45,375 bases of DNA, taken from positions 11,885 through 57,259 of the forward strand of contig DIFN01000057.1 of the NCBI GenBank assembly GCA_002419145.1. The letters are read 5' to 3'. Positions 16,635-24,252 of this stretch are shown here, piece by piece. How positions within the stretch are numbered: position 1 is the first letter of the stretch; each line of letters begins with the position of its first letter. Made by a program: the position numbers and the translations under genes. The notes under the pieces were generated by a model that worked only from the letters and a program-made list of their open reading frames with translations, did no database searches and had not been told where the DNA came from. The DNA comes from Mageeibacillus sp. UBA5747. GTDB lineage: Bacteria; Bacillota; Clostridia; Saccharofermentanales; UBA5734.

Positions 16635-17338
16635 TGGGCTGTTTTAGCGCCTGGCCTGATGTCCGTCTGATGGCCCAGCTGCAGGCTGGCTTTCAGATGC
16701 TGGTACAAGTCAGGCTTGGCCTTTTTGAATGGAATGAAATCCGGAAAATACAACGGTTCCCCGCAGGTGATCTGCCGGTTTGGGTGATCGATCCTGAGGG
16801 GGATGAAGGGGAGATGCTGACCGGTTTTGCGCTGATAAAAACGCTCCAGGTCGAGAAATCCGTCATACAGGTCGCCCACTTCAGTGCGGTCATCGCTGTA
16901 ATCGATATCAGGAGCGAGCAAGAGACTCTCACCGGCCAGAAGAGCAGCAAGGCTGGCGCGGAACGTTGTGATCACAGCAGCAGAATCGCGATGGACCGGG
17001 ATGGCCCGCATCGAGTGCATGACGCTGGCTATGACAAAAGAAAGTGGCCAGGCCAGGATAGCAGCCGGAATTTTAGGTATTTTTAGGCGCTGGGTGAAGG
17101 TATAATGATAGTACTGGTCAAAGCACGCTCGCTGGCTGAAAAAAACATTCAAGACCCAGGGGCGCACGGCGAACGGGAGCCAGGCCATGCTCAGGAGAGG
17201 TCCTTTGAGGTTTTGGTGATGCACCACGTAAACGGCAGGCTCAGGCCGCTGCTCCGGCAACGTGAAGCGGTAGGGGTACCGCCAACGGATGACTGCCCTG
17301 CCGATGGAAAAAAGTGCCCCGGTCCGATTCTGTCCCAT
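16628..17338 (-). CDS. Lysophospholipid acyltransferase-like protein (PlsC superfamily, divergent)
   Basis: 236 residues. The layout resembles 1-acylglycerol-3-phosphate acyltransferases: an N-terminal block (VYVVHHQNLKGPL), a hydrophobic stretch near 95-110 and a mid-protein GESLLLAPD segment. The canonical HX4D catalytic dyad is not intact: after His41 the position of Asp is Gly46. The canonical FPEG motif is also replaced. It is either a divergent subfamily with shifted chemistry or a non-catalytic homologue. ATG 17338 is preceded by AGGGGG at 10-11 bp. It lies 29 bp upstream of, and is probably co-transcribed with, the Lon-like protease. Confidence 0.55.
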   Translation of the reverse strand: MGQNRTGALFSIGRAVIRWRYPYRFTLPEQRPEPAVYVVHHQNLKGPLLSMAWLPFAVRPWVLNVFFSQRACFDQYYHYTFTQRLKIPKIPAAILAWPLSFVIASVMHSMRAIPVHRDSAAVITTFRASLAALLAGESLLLAPDIDYSDDRTEVGDLYDGFLDLERFYQRKTGQHLPFIPLRIDHPNRQITCGEPLYFPDFIPFKKAKPDLYQHLKASLQLGHQTDIRPGAKTAQV

Positions 17339-17430
17339 GGTGCGTGATCCCCCTGTACGTTCATTTTACCGTTTATCGAGCCTGAGAGGAACCACACTTT
17401 CATGGTGTGAGGGAAGGAGGAGCGAGACGC

Positions 17431-17964
17431 ATGGACTTGATCTTGCTCCGTCATGGTGAAGCCGAAGATGCAGCTGATCCAGCTGACGATGCCGAGCGCC
17501 GCCTGACCGATGACGGGCGGAAGAAACTGACTGGCTCGCTGCCCCAGCTGCGCCTGCTGCTGGACGACAAGAAACGGCTGGTCATCTGGACCAGCCCTTT
17601 GGTCCGAGCTCGCCAGACAGCCGAGATCCTCAGAGATTGCCTGGCCGCTCAGGGCCTGCGTGTACCAAAGGTACTGCCCGAGCATGAGTTTATCGCCTCA
17701 GGGGACTGGAACGGTTTTATTCTGGCAGCCAAGACGCTCGACCCGGCATCCAGCCTGGTTTTGGTTGGACATGAACCCTACTGGGGCACTTGGAGCCAGC
17801 GCCTCTGCAGCTGTCTGCTGCCCTTCAAAAAAGGCGCCGCTGCCTGCTTTGATTTTGACCCTTATTCCTGGGACCCGCTCGGCAATGGCCAGCCCATCTG
17901 GAAAGGCCAGGGCCAACTGCAATGGTTTGTCCAGCCCAGAATCCTTAGAAAAATGCGCCCGTGA
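17431..17964 (+). CDS. SixA-type histidine phosphatase
   Basis: 177-residue protein of the histidine phosphatase (phosphoglycerate-mutase-like) superfamily. It begins MDLILLRHGEAED, containing the catalytic RHG motif, and has the second histidine in LVLVGHEPYWG near residue 115. SixA dephosphorylates phosphohistidine in HPt domains or PTS proteins; the substrate here is unknown. The C-terminal Phe/Trp/Gln-rich part is family-typical. ATG 17431 follows GGAGG; an upstream in-frame GTG at 17407 overlaps that site and is rejected. First gene of a three-gene operon with the membrane protein at 17987 and the amidase at 18411. Confidence 0.85.
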   Translation: MDLILLRHGEAEDAADPADDAERRLTDDGRKKLTGSLPQLRLLLDDKKRLVIWTSPLVRARQTAEILRDCLAAQGLRVPKVLPEHEFIASGDWNGFILAAKTLDPASSLVLVGHEPYWGTWSQRLCSCLLPFKKGAAACFDFDPYSWDPLGNGQPIWKGQGQLQWFVQPRILRKMRP

Positions 17965-17986
17965 CGTTCGGACTGAGAGGTACAAC

Positions 17987-18397
17987 ATGGCTGTACAGGA
18001 ACCCCATCTGCCTGATCCGATTGCCCTTGCCGAGACTCTGAGCGAGATCCAGCGCCAGAATGCCAGACAATTGACCTTGATGAAAAAGCAGCTGCGTTTG
18101 TTTCGCATCTTGGCGCTGATCCTGATCATCGCCCTGGCGGTCCTGGCCGTAGCCCTGGAATCGACCATCAACAAGGTCAACCGCACGATTGAACACATCG
18201 AGACTGTGACAGCAGACCTGGCCCAAGCCGACTGGACCGGCATGGTCGAAAACATCAACACCCTCGTCGATTCAAGCCAGGAGAGCTTGCAACAAGCCGC
18301 CACCAAGATCGACAGCATCGATATCGAGACGCTCAACCAGTCCATCCAGGACCTTAGCACCGTGATCGGTCCGATTGCCCGACTCTTTGGCAGCTAA
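17987..18397 (+). CDS. Small membrane-anchored coiled-coil protein, unknown function
   Basis: 136 residues, not recognised. An N-terminal polar segment (EIQRQNARQLTLMKKQLRLF) precedes a single transmembrane helix at about residues 39-59. The remainder is an extended helical region rich in Ile/Thr/Asp/Gln with heptad-like spacing (STINKVNRTIEHIETVTADL). The layout resembles methyl-accepting or DUF948-like membrane anchors, but no signalling motif is present. ATG at 17987 has GAGAGG upstream. It lies 22 bp after the SixA-like gene and 13 bp before the amidase gene, so co-expression is likely. Confidence 0.75.
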   Translation: MAVQEPHLPDPIALAETLSEIQRQNARQLTLMKKQLRLFRILALILIIALAVLAVALESTINKVNRTIEHIETVTADLAQADWTGMVENINTLVDSSQESLQQAATKIDSIDIETLNQSIQDLSTVIGPIARLFGS

Positions 18398-18405
18398 ATG
18401 GAGGC

Positions 18406-18435
18406 AAAGCATGGAACTTCAAAGCATGGAACTTC
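18406..18435. repeat. 15-bp exact tandem duplication of the amidase start
   Basis: AAAGCATGGAACTTC occurs at 18406-18420 and again at 18421-18435, so the protein begins MELQSMELQ and offers two ATG codons 15 bp apart. Only the first has GGAGG at the correct distance. Confidence 0.9.
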
Positions 18436-19235
18436 AAATCGCTGCTGTCCAGATGCGCGTTACAGACAACAAGGCTCAGAATCTCAAGACAGCTGCCCGG
18501 GCGATCGCCCGTCTGGCGGGGATGGGGGCAGACCTGATCGTCTTGCCGGAGATGTTTATGTGCCCCTACCAGACGGATCTGTTCCACACATATGCCGAAC
18601 CGGCCGACGGACCTTCTGTGCAGCAGCTGTCCAGCCTGGCTGCCCGGCACCAGGTCTGGCTTGTGGCCGGCTCTCTTCCCGAGCGTGATGCAGCAGGACG
18701 TGTCTACAACACCTCCTTCGTGTTTGACCGCACAGGTCACCCCGTCGCCTGCCACCGCAAAGCCCATCTTTTCGATGTCGATATCAAGGGCGGCCAGTAT
18801 TTTAAGGAATCCGACACCCTCGCACCCGGCCAGACCACCACCGTTTTTGATACCGAGTTCGGCCGGGTTGGCCTCTGCATCTGCTACGATTTCCGTTTCC
18901 CTGAACTGGCACGCCGCATGGTCCTCGATGGGGCCAGGCTAATCCTGGTCCCAGGCGCATTCAACCAGACGACCGGGCCGGCCCATTGGGAGGTCATGTT
19001 TCGGAGCCGGGCGATCGACAACCAAGTCTATGCTCTGGGCTGTGCTCCAGCTCGCAACCCTGAATCGTCCTACCAGTCCTGGGGCCATTCCATCCTAACC
19101 GGACCCTGGGGCAATATCATCCGCCAGCTGGGCCAGTCACCCGGCAGCTTTCTGGCAACCATCGACCTTGGCCTGGTGGACAAGGTTCGCCGCGAACTAC
19201 CGCTGCTTTTGCACCGCCGTCCCGAAATTTATTAG
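18411..19235 (+). CDS. Nitrilase-superfamily carbon-nitrogen hydrolase (omega-amidase-like)
   Basis: 274-residue cytosolic amidase. The Glu-Lys-Cys triad is visible: Glu47 (LPEMF), Lys117 (CHRKAHLFD) and Cys158 (CICYDFRFPEL). The arrangement and length match the Nit2/omega-amidase branch, which hydrolyses alpha-ketoglutaramate or ketosuccinamate, or scavenges side-reaction products; the exact substrate cannot be fixed here. ATG 18411 follows GGAGG by 6 bp; a second ATG at 18426 results from a 15-bp duplication and lacks its own ribosome site. Last gene of the SixA/membrane protein operon. Confidence 0.88.
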   Translation: MELQSMELQIAAVQMRVTDNKAQNLKTAARAIARLAGMGADLIVLPEMFMCPYQTDLFHTYAEPADGPSVQQLSSLAARHQVWLVAGSLPERDAAGRVYNTSFVFDRTGHPVACHRKAHLFDVDIKGGQYFKESDTLAPGQTTTVFDTEFGRVGLCICYDFRFPELARRMVLDGARLILVPGAFNQTTGPAHWEVMFRSRAIDNQVYALGCAPARNPESSYQSWGHSILTGPWGNIIRQLGQSPGSFLATIDLGLVDKVRRELPLLLHRRPEIY

Positions 19236-19272
19236 AGTGTGACTGGTTAAACCTGTCAGACCGACTAACGAA

Positions 19273-19345
19273 AACGATTCCGAACGATTTTGGATCACTT
19301 GGTGTAAACGTTTGTCTCTGTTTATAGCGGAAATCGATAACGTTT
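19273..19345. promoter_or_regulatory. Cluster of four AACGWTT motifs upstream of the hydrogenase operon
   Basis: AACGATT at 19273-19279 and 19283-19289 (one helical turn apart) and AACGTTT at 19307-19313 and 19339-19345. Each is centred on CG, resembling LacI/GalR-family or catabolite-responsive (cre) operator cores, although full cre matches are imperfect. A Rex-like imperfect inverted repeat (TTGTTATG, then AATGACAA) lies at 19364-19382. Together they mark the 19236-19513 interval as a regulatory region. Confidence 0.45.
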
Positions 19346-19466
19346 GCGGAAATGAGCAACTTTTTGTTATGTAAAATGACAAAATGTGCAAAAATGACCC
19401 TTTAGAACTCTTTATTTGCATAAAAAAGTATGCTTAAATGGGTGTTATTGAAACATAGGTTACCAA

Positions 19467-19488
19467 AAGCGGGTTTTTCTTCCCGCTT
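19467..19488 (+). promoter_or_regulatory. Leader hairpin before the hydrogenase operon
   Basis: AAGCGGG and CCCGCTT form a 7-bp stem with an 8-nt T-rich loop, ending 8 bp before the GAGGAGG ribosome site of the first hydrogenase gene. It could stabilise the mRNA 5' end; a regulatory role is only inferred. Confidence 0.4.
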
Positions 19489-19513
19489 GAAATCAGAGGA
19501 GGTCAGCTTATTC

Positions 19514-20002
19514 ATGTGCACAAATGAATTACTGCACGAGAAGTTCGTCGAACTGGATTCATTCATCGATGGACTCGAAGAAAAAGAAGGCTCGTTGATC
19601 ACAGTTTTGCACAAGACTCAGGAGATTTTTGGCTACCTGCCGAAGGAAATCCAACTCCACGTCGCGCGCAAACTCGACATCCCGGCCGCCAAGGTCAATG
19701 GCGTTGTGACGTTCTATTCCTACTTTACCGAAACCCCGCGGGGTGAGTTTGTCATCAATGTCTGCCTGGGCACAGCCTGCTTCGTCCGCGGCTCAGAAGA
19801 GCTTCTCAAGGACCTGCAGGACAAACTCAAAATCAAAACCGGTGAAACGACTCCAGACGGCAAGTTCACCCTCGACGCTCTGCGTTGCGTCGGTGCCTGC
19901 GGCCTGGCGCCCGTTGTCATGGTCAATGGCAAGGTCTATGGCCGTGTCAAGAAAGAACAGATCGACACCATTCTGAACGAATACAAGGGCGAGGGAGCTT
20001 GA
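19514..20002 (+). CDS. hndA: NAD(P)-linked [FeFe] hydrogenase, NuoE-like [2Fe-2S] subunit (HndA/HydC)
   Basis: 162-residue thioredoxin-fold subunit homologous to the 24-kDa subunit of complex I. The four cluster cysteines are visible in CLGTAC and CVGAC. It relays electrons between the NuoF-like flavoprotein and the catalytic subunit in a soluble complex. The start at ATG 19514 follows AGAGGAGG at a long but usable 11 bp; an upstream in-frame extension to 19430 lies across the leader hairpin and is rejected. First gene of a four-gene operon. Confidence 0.93.
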   Translation: MCTNELLHEKFVELDSFIDGLEEKEGSLITVLHKTQEIFGYLPKEIQLHVARKLDIPAAKVNGVVTFYSYFTETPRGEFVINVCLGTACFVRGSEELLKDLQDKLKIKTGETTPDGKFTLDALRCVGACGLAPVVMVNGKVYGRVKKEQIDTILNEYKGEGA

Positions 20003-20032
20003 CCTTACAGCAAAGGAGAAAGGTTTGATACT

Positions 20033-20419
20033 ATGGCCAAGATGAAATCCTTGGAAGAACTCAAGGCAATCAAGGAACAACTCAAGTCCAACATGAACGT
20101 CCGCAATGAAAGCGAAGGCGTCACCAAAGTCATCATCGGCATGGCAACCTGCGGCATCGCTGCCGGCGCCCGTGAAACCTTCAACGCCATGGCCAGCAAG
20201 GCTGCCGAGCTCGGACTCGACAACATCAAATTTGTCACCGCCGGCTGCATGGGATCCTGCTATGCCGAGCCAACGGTCGAAGTCCAGATCCCTGGACAGG
20301 CTCCCATCCTCTATGGCTATGTTTCCGCCGACAAAGGTGTCGAAATCGTCGAAAAACACCTCAAAAATGGCGAACTCGTCGAAAACCTGATCATCGGCCA
20401 GCCTTTTGAAAAGGCCTGA
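20033..20419 (+). CDS. hndB: Thioredoxin-like [2Fe-2S] ferredoxin subunit of the hydrogenase (HndB-like)
   Basis: 128 residues. N-terminal helical segment, then a thioredoxin-like ferredoxin fold with MATCGIAAGA and a C-terminal GCMGSCYAEP. Only three cysteines are present where thioredoxin-like ferredoxins use four; the position of the second ligand is in the AAGA stretch. Proteins of this kind accompany HndA/C/D in hydrogenase operons of anaerobes. ATG 20033 is preceded by AAAGGAGAAAGG. It lies 30 bp after hndA and 41 bp before hndC. Confidence 0.85.
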   Translation: MAKMKSLEELKAIKEQLKSNMNVRNESEGVTKVIIGMATCGIAAGARETFNAMASKAAELGLDNIKFVTAGCMGSCYAEPTVEVQIPGQAPILYGYVSADKGVEIVEKHLKNGELVENLIIGQPFEKA

Positions 20420-20460
20420 GCGGCGACTTACCAGTCCGAAATCTTTTGGGAGGAATGTGA

Positions 20461-22254
20461 ATGAGCAAGTTTAGAATGCACGTGCTGGTTTGCGGTGGCA
20501 CAGGCTGTGTCTCATCTGACAGCATGCAGATTGTTGAGAATTTCAAAAAGCAGATCAAGGCCGCAGGGCTGTCTGAGGAAGTCCAGGTTGTCGCAACCGG
20601 CTGCTTTGGTTTCTGTGAAAAAGGCCCGATCGTCAAGATCCATCCAGATAATGTCCTGTATGTCGAAGTCAAGCCGGAAGACACCCAGGAGATTGTCAAC
20701 GAGCACTGCATCAAAGGCCGTACCGTTGATCGTCTGCTGTATGTCGAACCGACCTTCGAGCAGCGCATCAGTGAACACAAGGACATGCCCTTCTACAAAA
20801 AGCAGCTGCGTATTGCGCTCCGCAACTGCGGCGCCATCGACCCGGAAAACATCAACGAATACATCGCTGCCGATGGCTACCAGGCCCTGGGCAAGATCCT
20901 GACCGACATGACCCCCGCCCAGGTCATAGACACCATCAAGCAAAGCGGCCTGCGGGGCAGAGGCGGCGGCGGCTTCCCCACCGGCATGAAGTGGGATTTC
21001 GCCAGCCGTTATTCCGCGGACCAGAAATACGTCATCTGCAACGCTGACGAAGGTGACCCGGGCGCGTTCATGGACCGCTCCATCCTCGAAGGCGACCCGC
21101 ACAGCGTGCTTGAGGCCATGGCCATCGCCGGCTATGCCATCGGCGCCAGCAAGGGCTACATCTACATCCGCGCGGAGTACCCGCTGGCCATCAAGCGCCT
21201 CCAGATCGCCATCAAGCAGGCCTATGACTACGGCCTTTTGGGCAAAGACCTCTTTGATTCCGGTTTCGACTTCGACATCCAGCTGCGCTTCGGTGCCGGT
21301 GCCTTTGTCTGTGGCGAGGAAACGGCTCTGATCAAGTCGATCGAAGGCCTGCGCGGTGAACCGACCAATAAGCCGCCGTTCCCGGCTGAAAAAGGCTTGT
21401 GGCAGAAACCGACCATCGTCAACAACGTCGAGACCCTGGCCAATGTCCCGGTCATCTTCCTCAAAGGCCCCGAATGGTTCTCCTCGATTGGCACCACCAA
21501 GAGCAAGGGTACCAAAGTCTTTGCCCTCGCCGGCAAGGTCAACAACGTCGGCCTGGTTGAAGTCCCGATGGGCATGACCCTGCGTGAGATCATTTATGAC
21601 ATCGGCGGCGGCATCAAGGGTGGCAAAGAATTCAAGGCGGTCCAGACCGGCGGTCCTTCCGGCGGCTGCATCACCAAAGCCAACCTCGACACCCCGATCG
21701 ACTATGACAACCTGATCGCCATCGGCTCCATGATGGGCTCCGGCGGCATGATCGTCATGGACGAAGACGACTGCATGGTCAACATCGCCAAGTTCTACCT
21801 CGAGTTCACCATGGACGAGTCCTGCGGCAAGTGCACCGCCTGCCGTATCGGCAACAAGCGCCTGCACGAGATGCTCACCCGCATCACCGAAGGCAAAGCC
21901 ACCCCGGACTGCATCGAAGAGCTCAAGGAACTCTCCCTGATCATCAAGGACACCGCCTTGTGTGGTCTCGGCCAGACCTCGCCAAACCCGGTCCTGTCCA
22001 CGATCAACCACTTCCTGGACGAGTACAAAGCCCACGTCTACGAGAAACGCTGCCCGGCCGGTGTCTGCCAGGCTCTGTCGGTCTACACCATCATCGAAGA
22101 CAAGTGCATCGGCTGCACCGCTTGCGCCCGTGCCTGCCCGACCAAGTGCATCTCTGGTTCCGTCAAAAAGCCGCATGTCATTGAGCAGAGCAAGTGCATC
22201 AAGTGCGGTGCCTGCCTCAAAGCCTGCGCGTTTGACGCAGTCGATAAGAAATAA
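20461..22254 (+). CDS. hndC: NAD(P)-linked [FeFe] hydrogenase, NuoF-like flavoprotein subunit (HndC/HydB)
   Basis: 597-residue flavoprotein that binds FMN and NAD(H). Parts in order: N-terminal thioredoxin-like [2Fe-2S] domain (CGGTGC, then GCFGFC); NAD/FMN core with GLRGRGGGGFPTGMKW and NADEGDPGAFMDR; the NuoF [4Fe-4S] site ESCGKCTACRIG; and a C-terminal pair of [4Fe-4S] motifs (CIGCTACARACP and CIKCGACLKAC). This layout matches HydB/HndC of the bifurcating hydrogenases, in which NADH, reduced ferredoxin and H2 are coupled. ATG 20461 is preceded by GGGAGGA. Bifurcation itself is inferred from family membership. Confidence 0.94.
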   Translation: MSKFRMHVLVCGGTGCVSSDSMQIVENFKKQIKAAGLSEEVQVVATGCFGFCEKGPIVKIHPDNVLYVEVKPEDTQEIVNEHCIKGRTVDRLLYVEPTFEQRISEHKDMPFYKKQLRIALRNCGAIDPENINEYIAADGYQALGKILTDMTPAQVIDTIKQSGLRGRGGGGFPTGMKWDFASRYSADQKYVICNADEGDPGAFMDRSILEGDPHSVLEAMAIAGYAIGASKGYIYIRAEYPLAIKRLQIAIKQAYDYGLLGKDLFDSGFDFDIQLRFGAGAFVCGEETALIKSIEGLRGEPTNKPPFPAEKGLWQKPTIVNNVETLANVPVIFLKGPEWFSSIGTTKSKGTKVFALAGKVNNVGLVEVPMGMTLREIIYDIGGGIKGGKEFKAVQTGGPSGGCITKANLDTPIDYDNLIAIGSMMGSGGMIVMDEDDCMVNIAKFYLEFTMDESCGKCTACRIGNKRLHEMLTRITEGKATPDCIEELKELSLIIKDTALCGLGQTSPNPVLSTINHFLDEYKAHVYEKRCPAGVCQALSVYTIIEDKCIGCTACARACPTKCISGSVKKPHVIEQSKCIKCGACLKACAFDAVDKK

Positions 22255-22274
22255 GGAGGCCTGAAGTTAAGCAT

Positions 22275-24020
22275 ATGCGCGAAGTAAAAATCAAAATTAA
22301 TGACGTCGAGCTGAATGTACCGGATACCATGACGGTTCTCGAAGCAGCCAGACAAGTCAACGTCAAGATCCCCACCCTCTGCCATCTGAACCTTCACGAC
22401 CTTAAGGCCGTCAATCAGGCCGCTTCCTGCCGCGTCTGCATGGTCGAAATCGATGGCCGCCGCAACCTGGCTCCAGCCTGTGCCACCTACGTCACAGAAG
22501 GCATGAACATCCGCACAACCACCCCGCGTGTTGTCAAAGCCCGCCGCACCATGGTCGAGCTGCTCCTGTCTGACCACCCGAAGGAATGCCTCAACTGCGC
22601 AAAGAACCAGTCCTGCGACCTGCAAAAGCTCGCCTCCGACCTCGGTGTGCGCGGCCAGATTCGCTACGAAGGCGCCATGTCCAGCTACACCGATGACGAC
22701 TCCAGCTTTGCCATCTACCGCGATCTCGACAAGTGCATCCTTTGCCGCCGCTGCGAAACCATGTGCAACACCGTCCAGACCTGCGGCATCCTGTCCGCAG
22801 TCGGCCGCGGCTTTGACACCGTCGTCGCCCCGGCCTTCAACCTGCCGATGATCGACACCATGTGCACCTTCTGTGGCCAGTGCGTCGCCGTCTGCCCGAC
22901 TGGCGCCCTGACCGAGATGAATGACATCCGCAATGTCTGGAATTCCCTCAACGACCCGGACAAGTACGTCATCGTCCAGACCGCTCCGGCTGTCCGCGTC
23001 GCCCTCGGCGAGGAATTCGGCATGGAACCCGGCACGATCGTCACGGGCAAAATGGCTGCCGCTCTGCGCCGCCTCGGTTTCAACAACGTCTTTGACACCG
23101 ACTTTGCTGCAGATTTGACCATCATCGAGGAAGCCTCCGAGCTGATCCACCGCCTCCAGCATGGCGGCACCCTGCCGATCCTGACCAGCTGTTGCCCAGC
23201 CTGGGTCAAGTTCTTCGAACATCAGTTCCCAGATCTTCTGGACATTCCTTCATCCTGCAAATCCCCCCACGAAATGTTCGGCGCCGTGGCCAAGACCTAC
23301 TATGCCCAGAAGATGGGCATCGATCCGGCCAAGATGGTTGTCGTTTCAGTCATGCCCTGCCTCTCCAAGAAGAACGAGGCTGCTCGTCCGGAGCTCTCTG
23401 GCGAATCCCTGAAAAACGTCGACTATGTTCTCTCCACCCGTGAGCTGGCGATGATGATCAGAGAAACCGGTATTAATTTCGTCTCTCTGCCGGACGAAGA
23501 CTTTGACAATCCGCTCGGTGAATCCACAGGTGCCGGCGTGATCTTCGGTGCCACCGGTGGCGTTATCGAGGCTGCTGTCCGCACCGCCTATGAATGGCTG
23601 ACTGGCGAAACCCTCGAATTCGTCGATTTCCATGCCTTGCGTGGTATCCAGGGTATCCGCGAAGCCACCATCGATATCGGCGGTACGGAAGTCAAGATCG
23701 GCGTCGCCCATGGCCTCGGCAATGCGAGAAAGCTCCTCGAAGCCATCCGCCGCGGCGAATCGAAGTACCATGCCATCGAAATCATGGCCTGCCCCGGCGG
23801 CTGTGTCGGTGGTGGTGGTCAGCCCTACCACCATGGTGATGACACCATCATCAAGAAGCGTACCGAAGCCATCTATCGTGAAGACCAGGGCAAAGCCCTG
23901 CGCAAGTCGCACGAGAACAAAGACGTCTTAAAACTCTACGAAGAGTTCCTGGGCGAGTTCTACGGTGAAAAGGCCCACGAACTCCTGCATACCCACTACG
24001 TCGCCCGCGAAAAGATTTAA
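22275..24020 (+). CDS. hndD: [FeFe] hydrogenase catalytic subunit (HndD/HydA, group A)
   Basis: 581-residue H2-producing or H2-oxidising subunit. N-terminal [2Fe-2S] domain, a His-Cys3 [4Fe-4S] motif (HPKECLNC with a later Cys), two ferredoxin-type [4Fe-4S] motifs (CILCRRCETMC and CTFCGQCVAVCP), then the H domain. All three H-cluster signatures are intact: TSCCPAW (Cys306-Cys307), MPCLSKKNE and MACPGGCVGGGGQP. The C-terminus has the small-subunit-like helix typical of monomer-fused forms and no extra [2Fe-2S] domain. ATG 22275 follows AAGGAGG. Last gene of the operon; two strong hairpins follow. Confidence 0.96.
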   Translation: MREVKIKINDVELNVPDTMTVLEAARQVNVKIPTLCHLNLHDLKAVNQAASCRVCMVEIDGRRNLAPACATYVTEGMNIRTTTPRVVKARRTMVELLLSDHPKECLNCAKNQSCDLQKLASDLGVRGQIRYEGAMSSYTDDDSSFAIYRDLDKCILCRRCETMCNTVQTCGILSAVGRGFDTVVAPAFNLPMIDTMCTFCGQCVAVCPTGALTEMNDIRNVWNSLNDPDKYVIVQTAPAVRVALGEEFGMEPGTIVTGKMAAALRRLGFNNVFDTDFAADLTIIEEASELIHRLQHGGTLPILTSCCPAWVKFFEHQFPDLLDIPSSCKSPHEMFGAVAKTYYAQKMGIDPAKMVVVSVMPCLSKKNEAARPELSGESLKNVDYVLSTRELAMMIRETGINFVSLPDEDFDNPLGESTGAGVIFGATGGVIEAAVRTAYEWLTGETLEFVDFHALRGIQGIREATIDIGGTEVKIGVAHGLGNARKLLEAIRRGESKYHAIEIMACPGGCVGGGGQPYHHGDDTIIKKRTEAIYREDQGKALRKSHENKDVLKLYEEFLGEFYGEKAHELLHTHYVAREKI

Positions 24021-24066
24021 GCGCACAAGCTGCCTCGATCTGCAGCGAGCCTGTTGAATGCTCCAA

Positions 24067-24102
24067 CAAAGCCCCGATGCCAGTTATGGTACCGGGGCTT
24101 TG
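24067..24102. terminator. 10-bp hairpin after the hydrogenase operon
   Basis: CAAAGCCCCG (24067-24076) pairs perfectly with CGGGGCTTTG (24093-24102) over a 16-nt loop, 46 bp past the hydrogenase stop. The stem ends in A/T-rich pairs; there is no long T-run beyond it. Confidence 0.55.
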
Positions 24103-24141
24103 ATGTGATGCGCCACGTGGTACGCCACGCAGGGGCAAGGC

Positions 24142-24176
24142 GCAAAAGGAGTTCGGCCGAGCCGGACTCCTTTTGC
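24142..24176. terminator. 16-bp hairpin between convergent operons
   Basis: A 35-nt element with a 16-bp stem and the 3-nt loop CGA. The outer arms are GCAAAAGGAGT and ACTCCTTTTGC, so each strand ends its stem in TTTTGC. It sits between the hydrogenase operon and the convergent oxidoreductase gene, and fits a bidirectional transcription end. Nothing else coding is seen in 24021-24252. Confidence 0.6.
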
Positions 24177-24252
24177 ATTCGTAAAACAGCACGAGAAGGA
24201 GAGCCCTCAAAAGGCGGAAATTGCCGCGCGCCGTGAGCCCTGAGGCGGGGGG

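Noticed and set aside
19364..19382. Firm Rex operator call
   Set aside because: Half-sites match at only 6 of 8 positions and the overall length is 19 rather than 18 bp, so it is mentioned only as a possibility.
20512..22176. 554-codon open frame on the minus strand opposite hndC
   Set aside because: Antisense shadow of a GC-rich gene with intact NuoF motifs on the plus strand.
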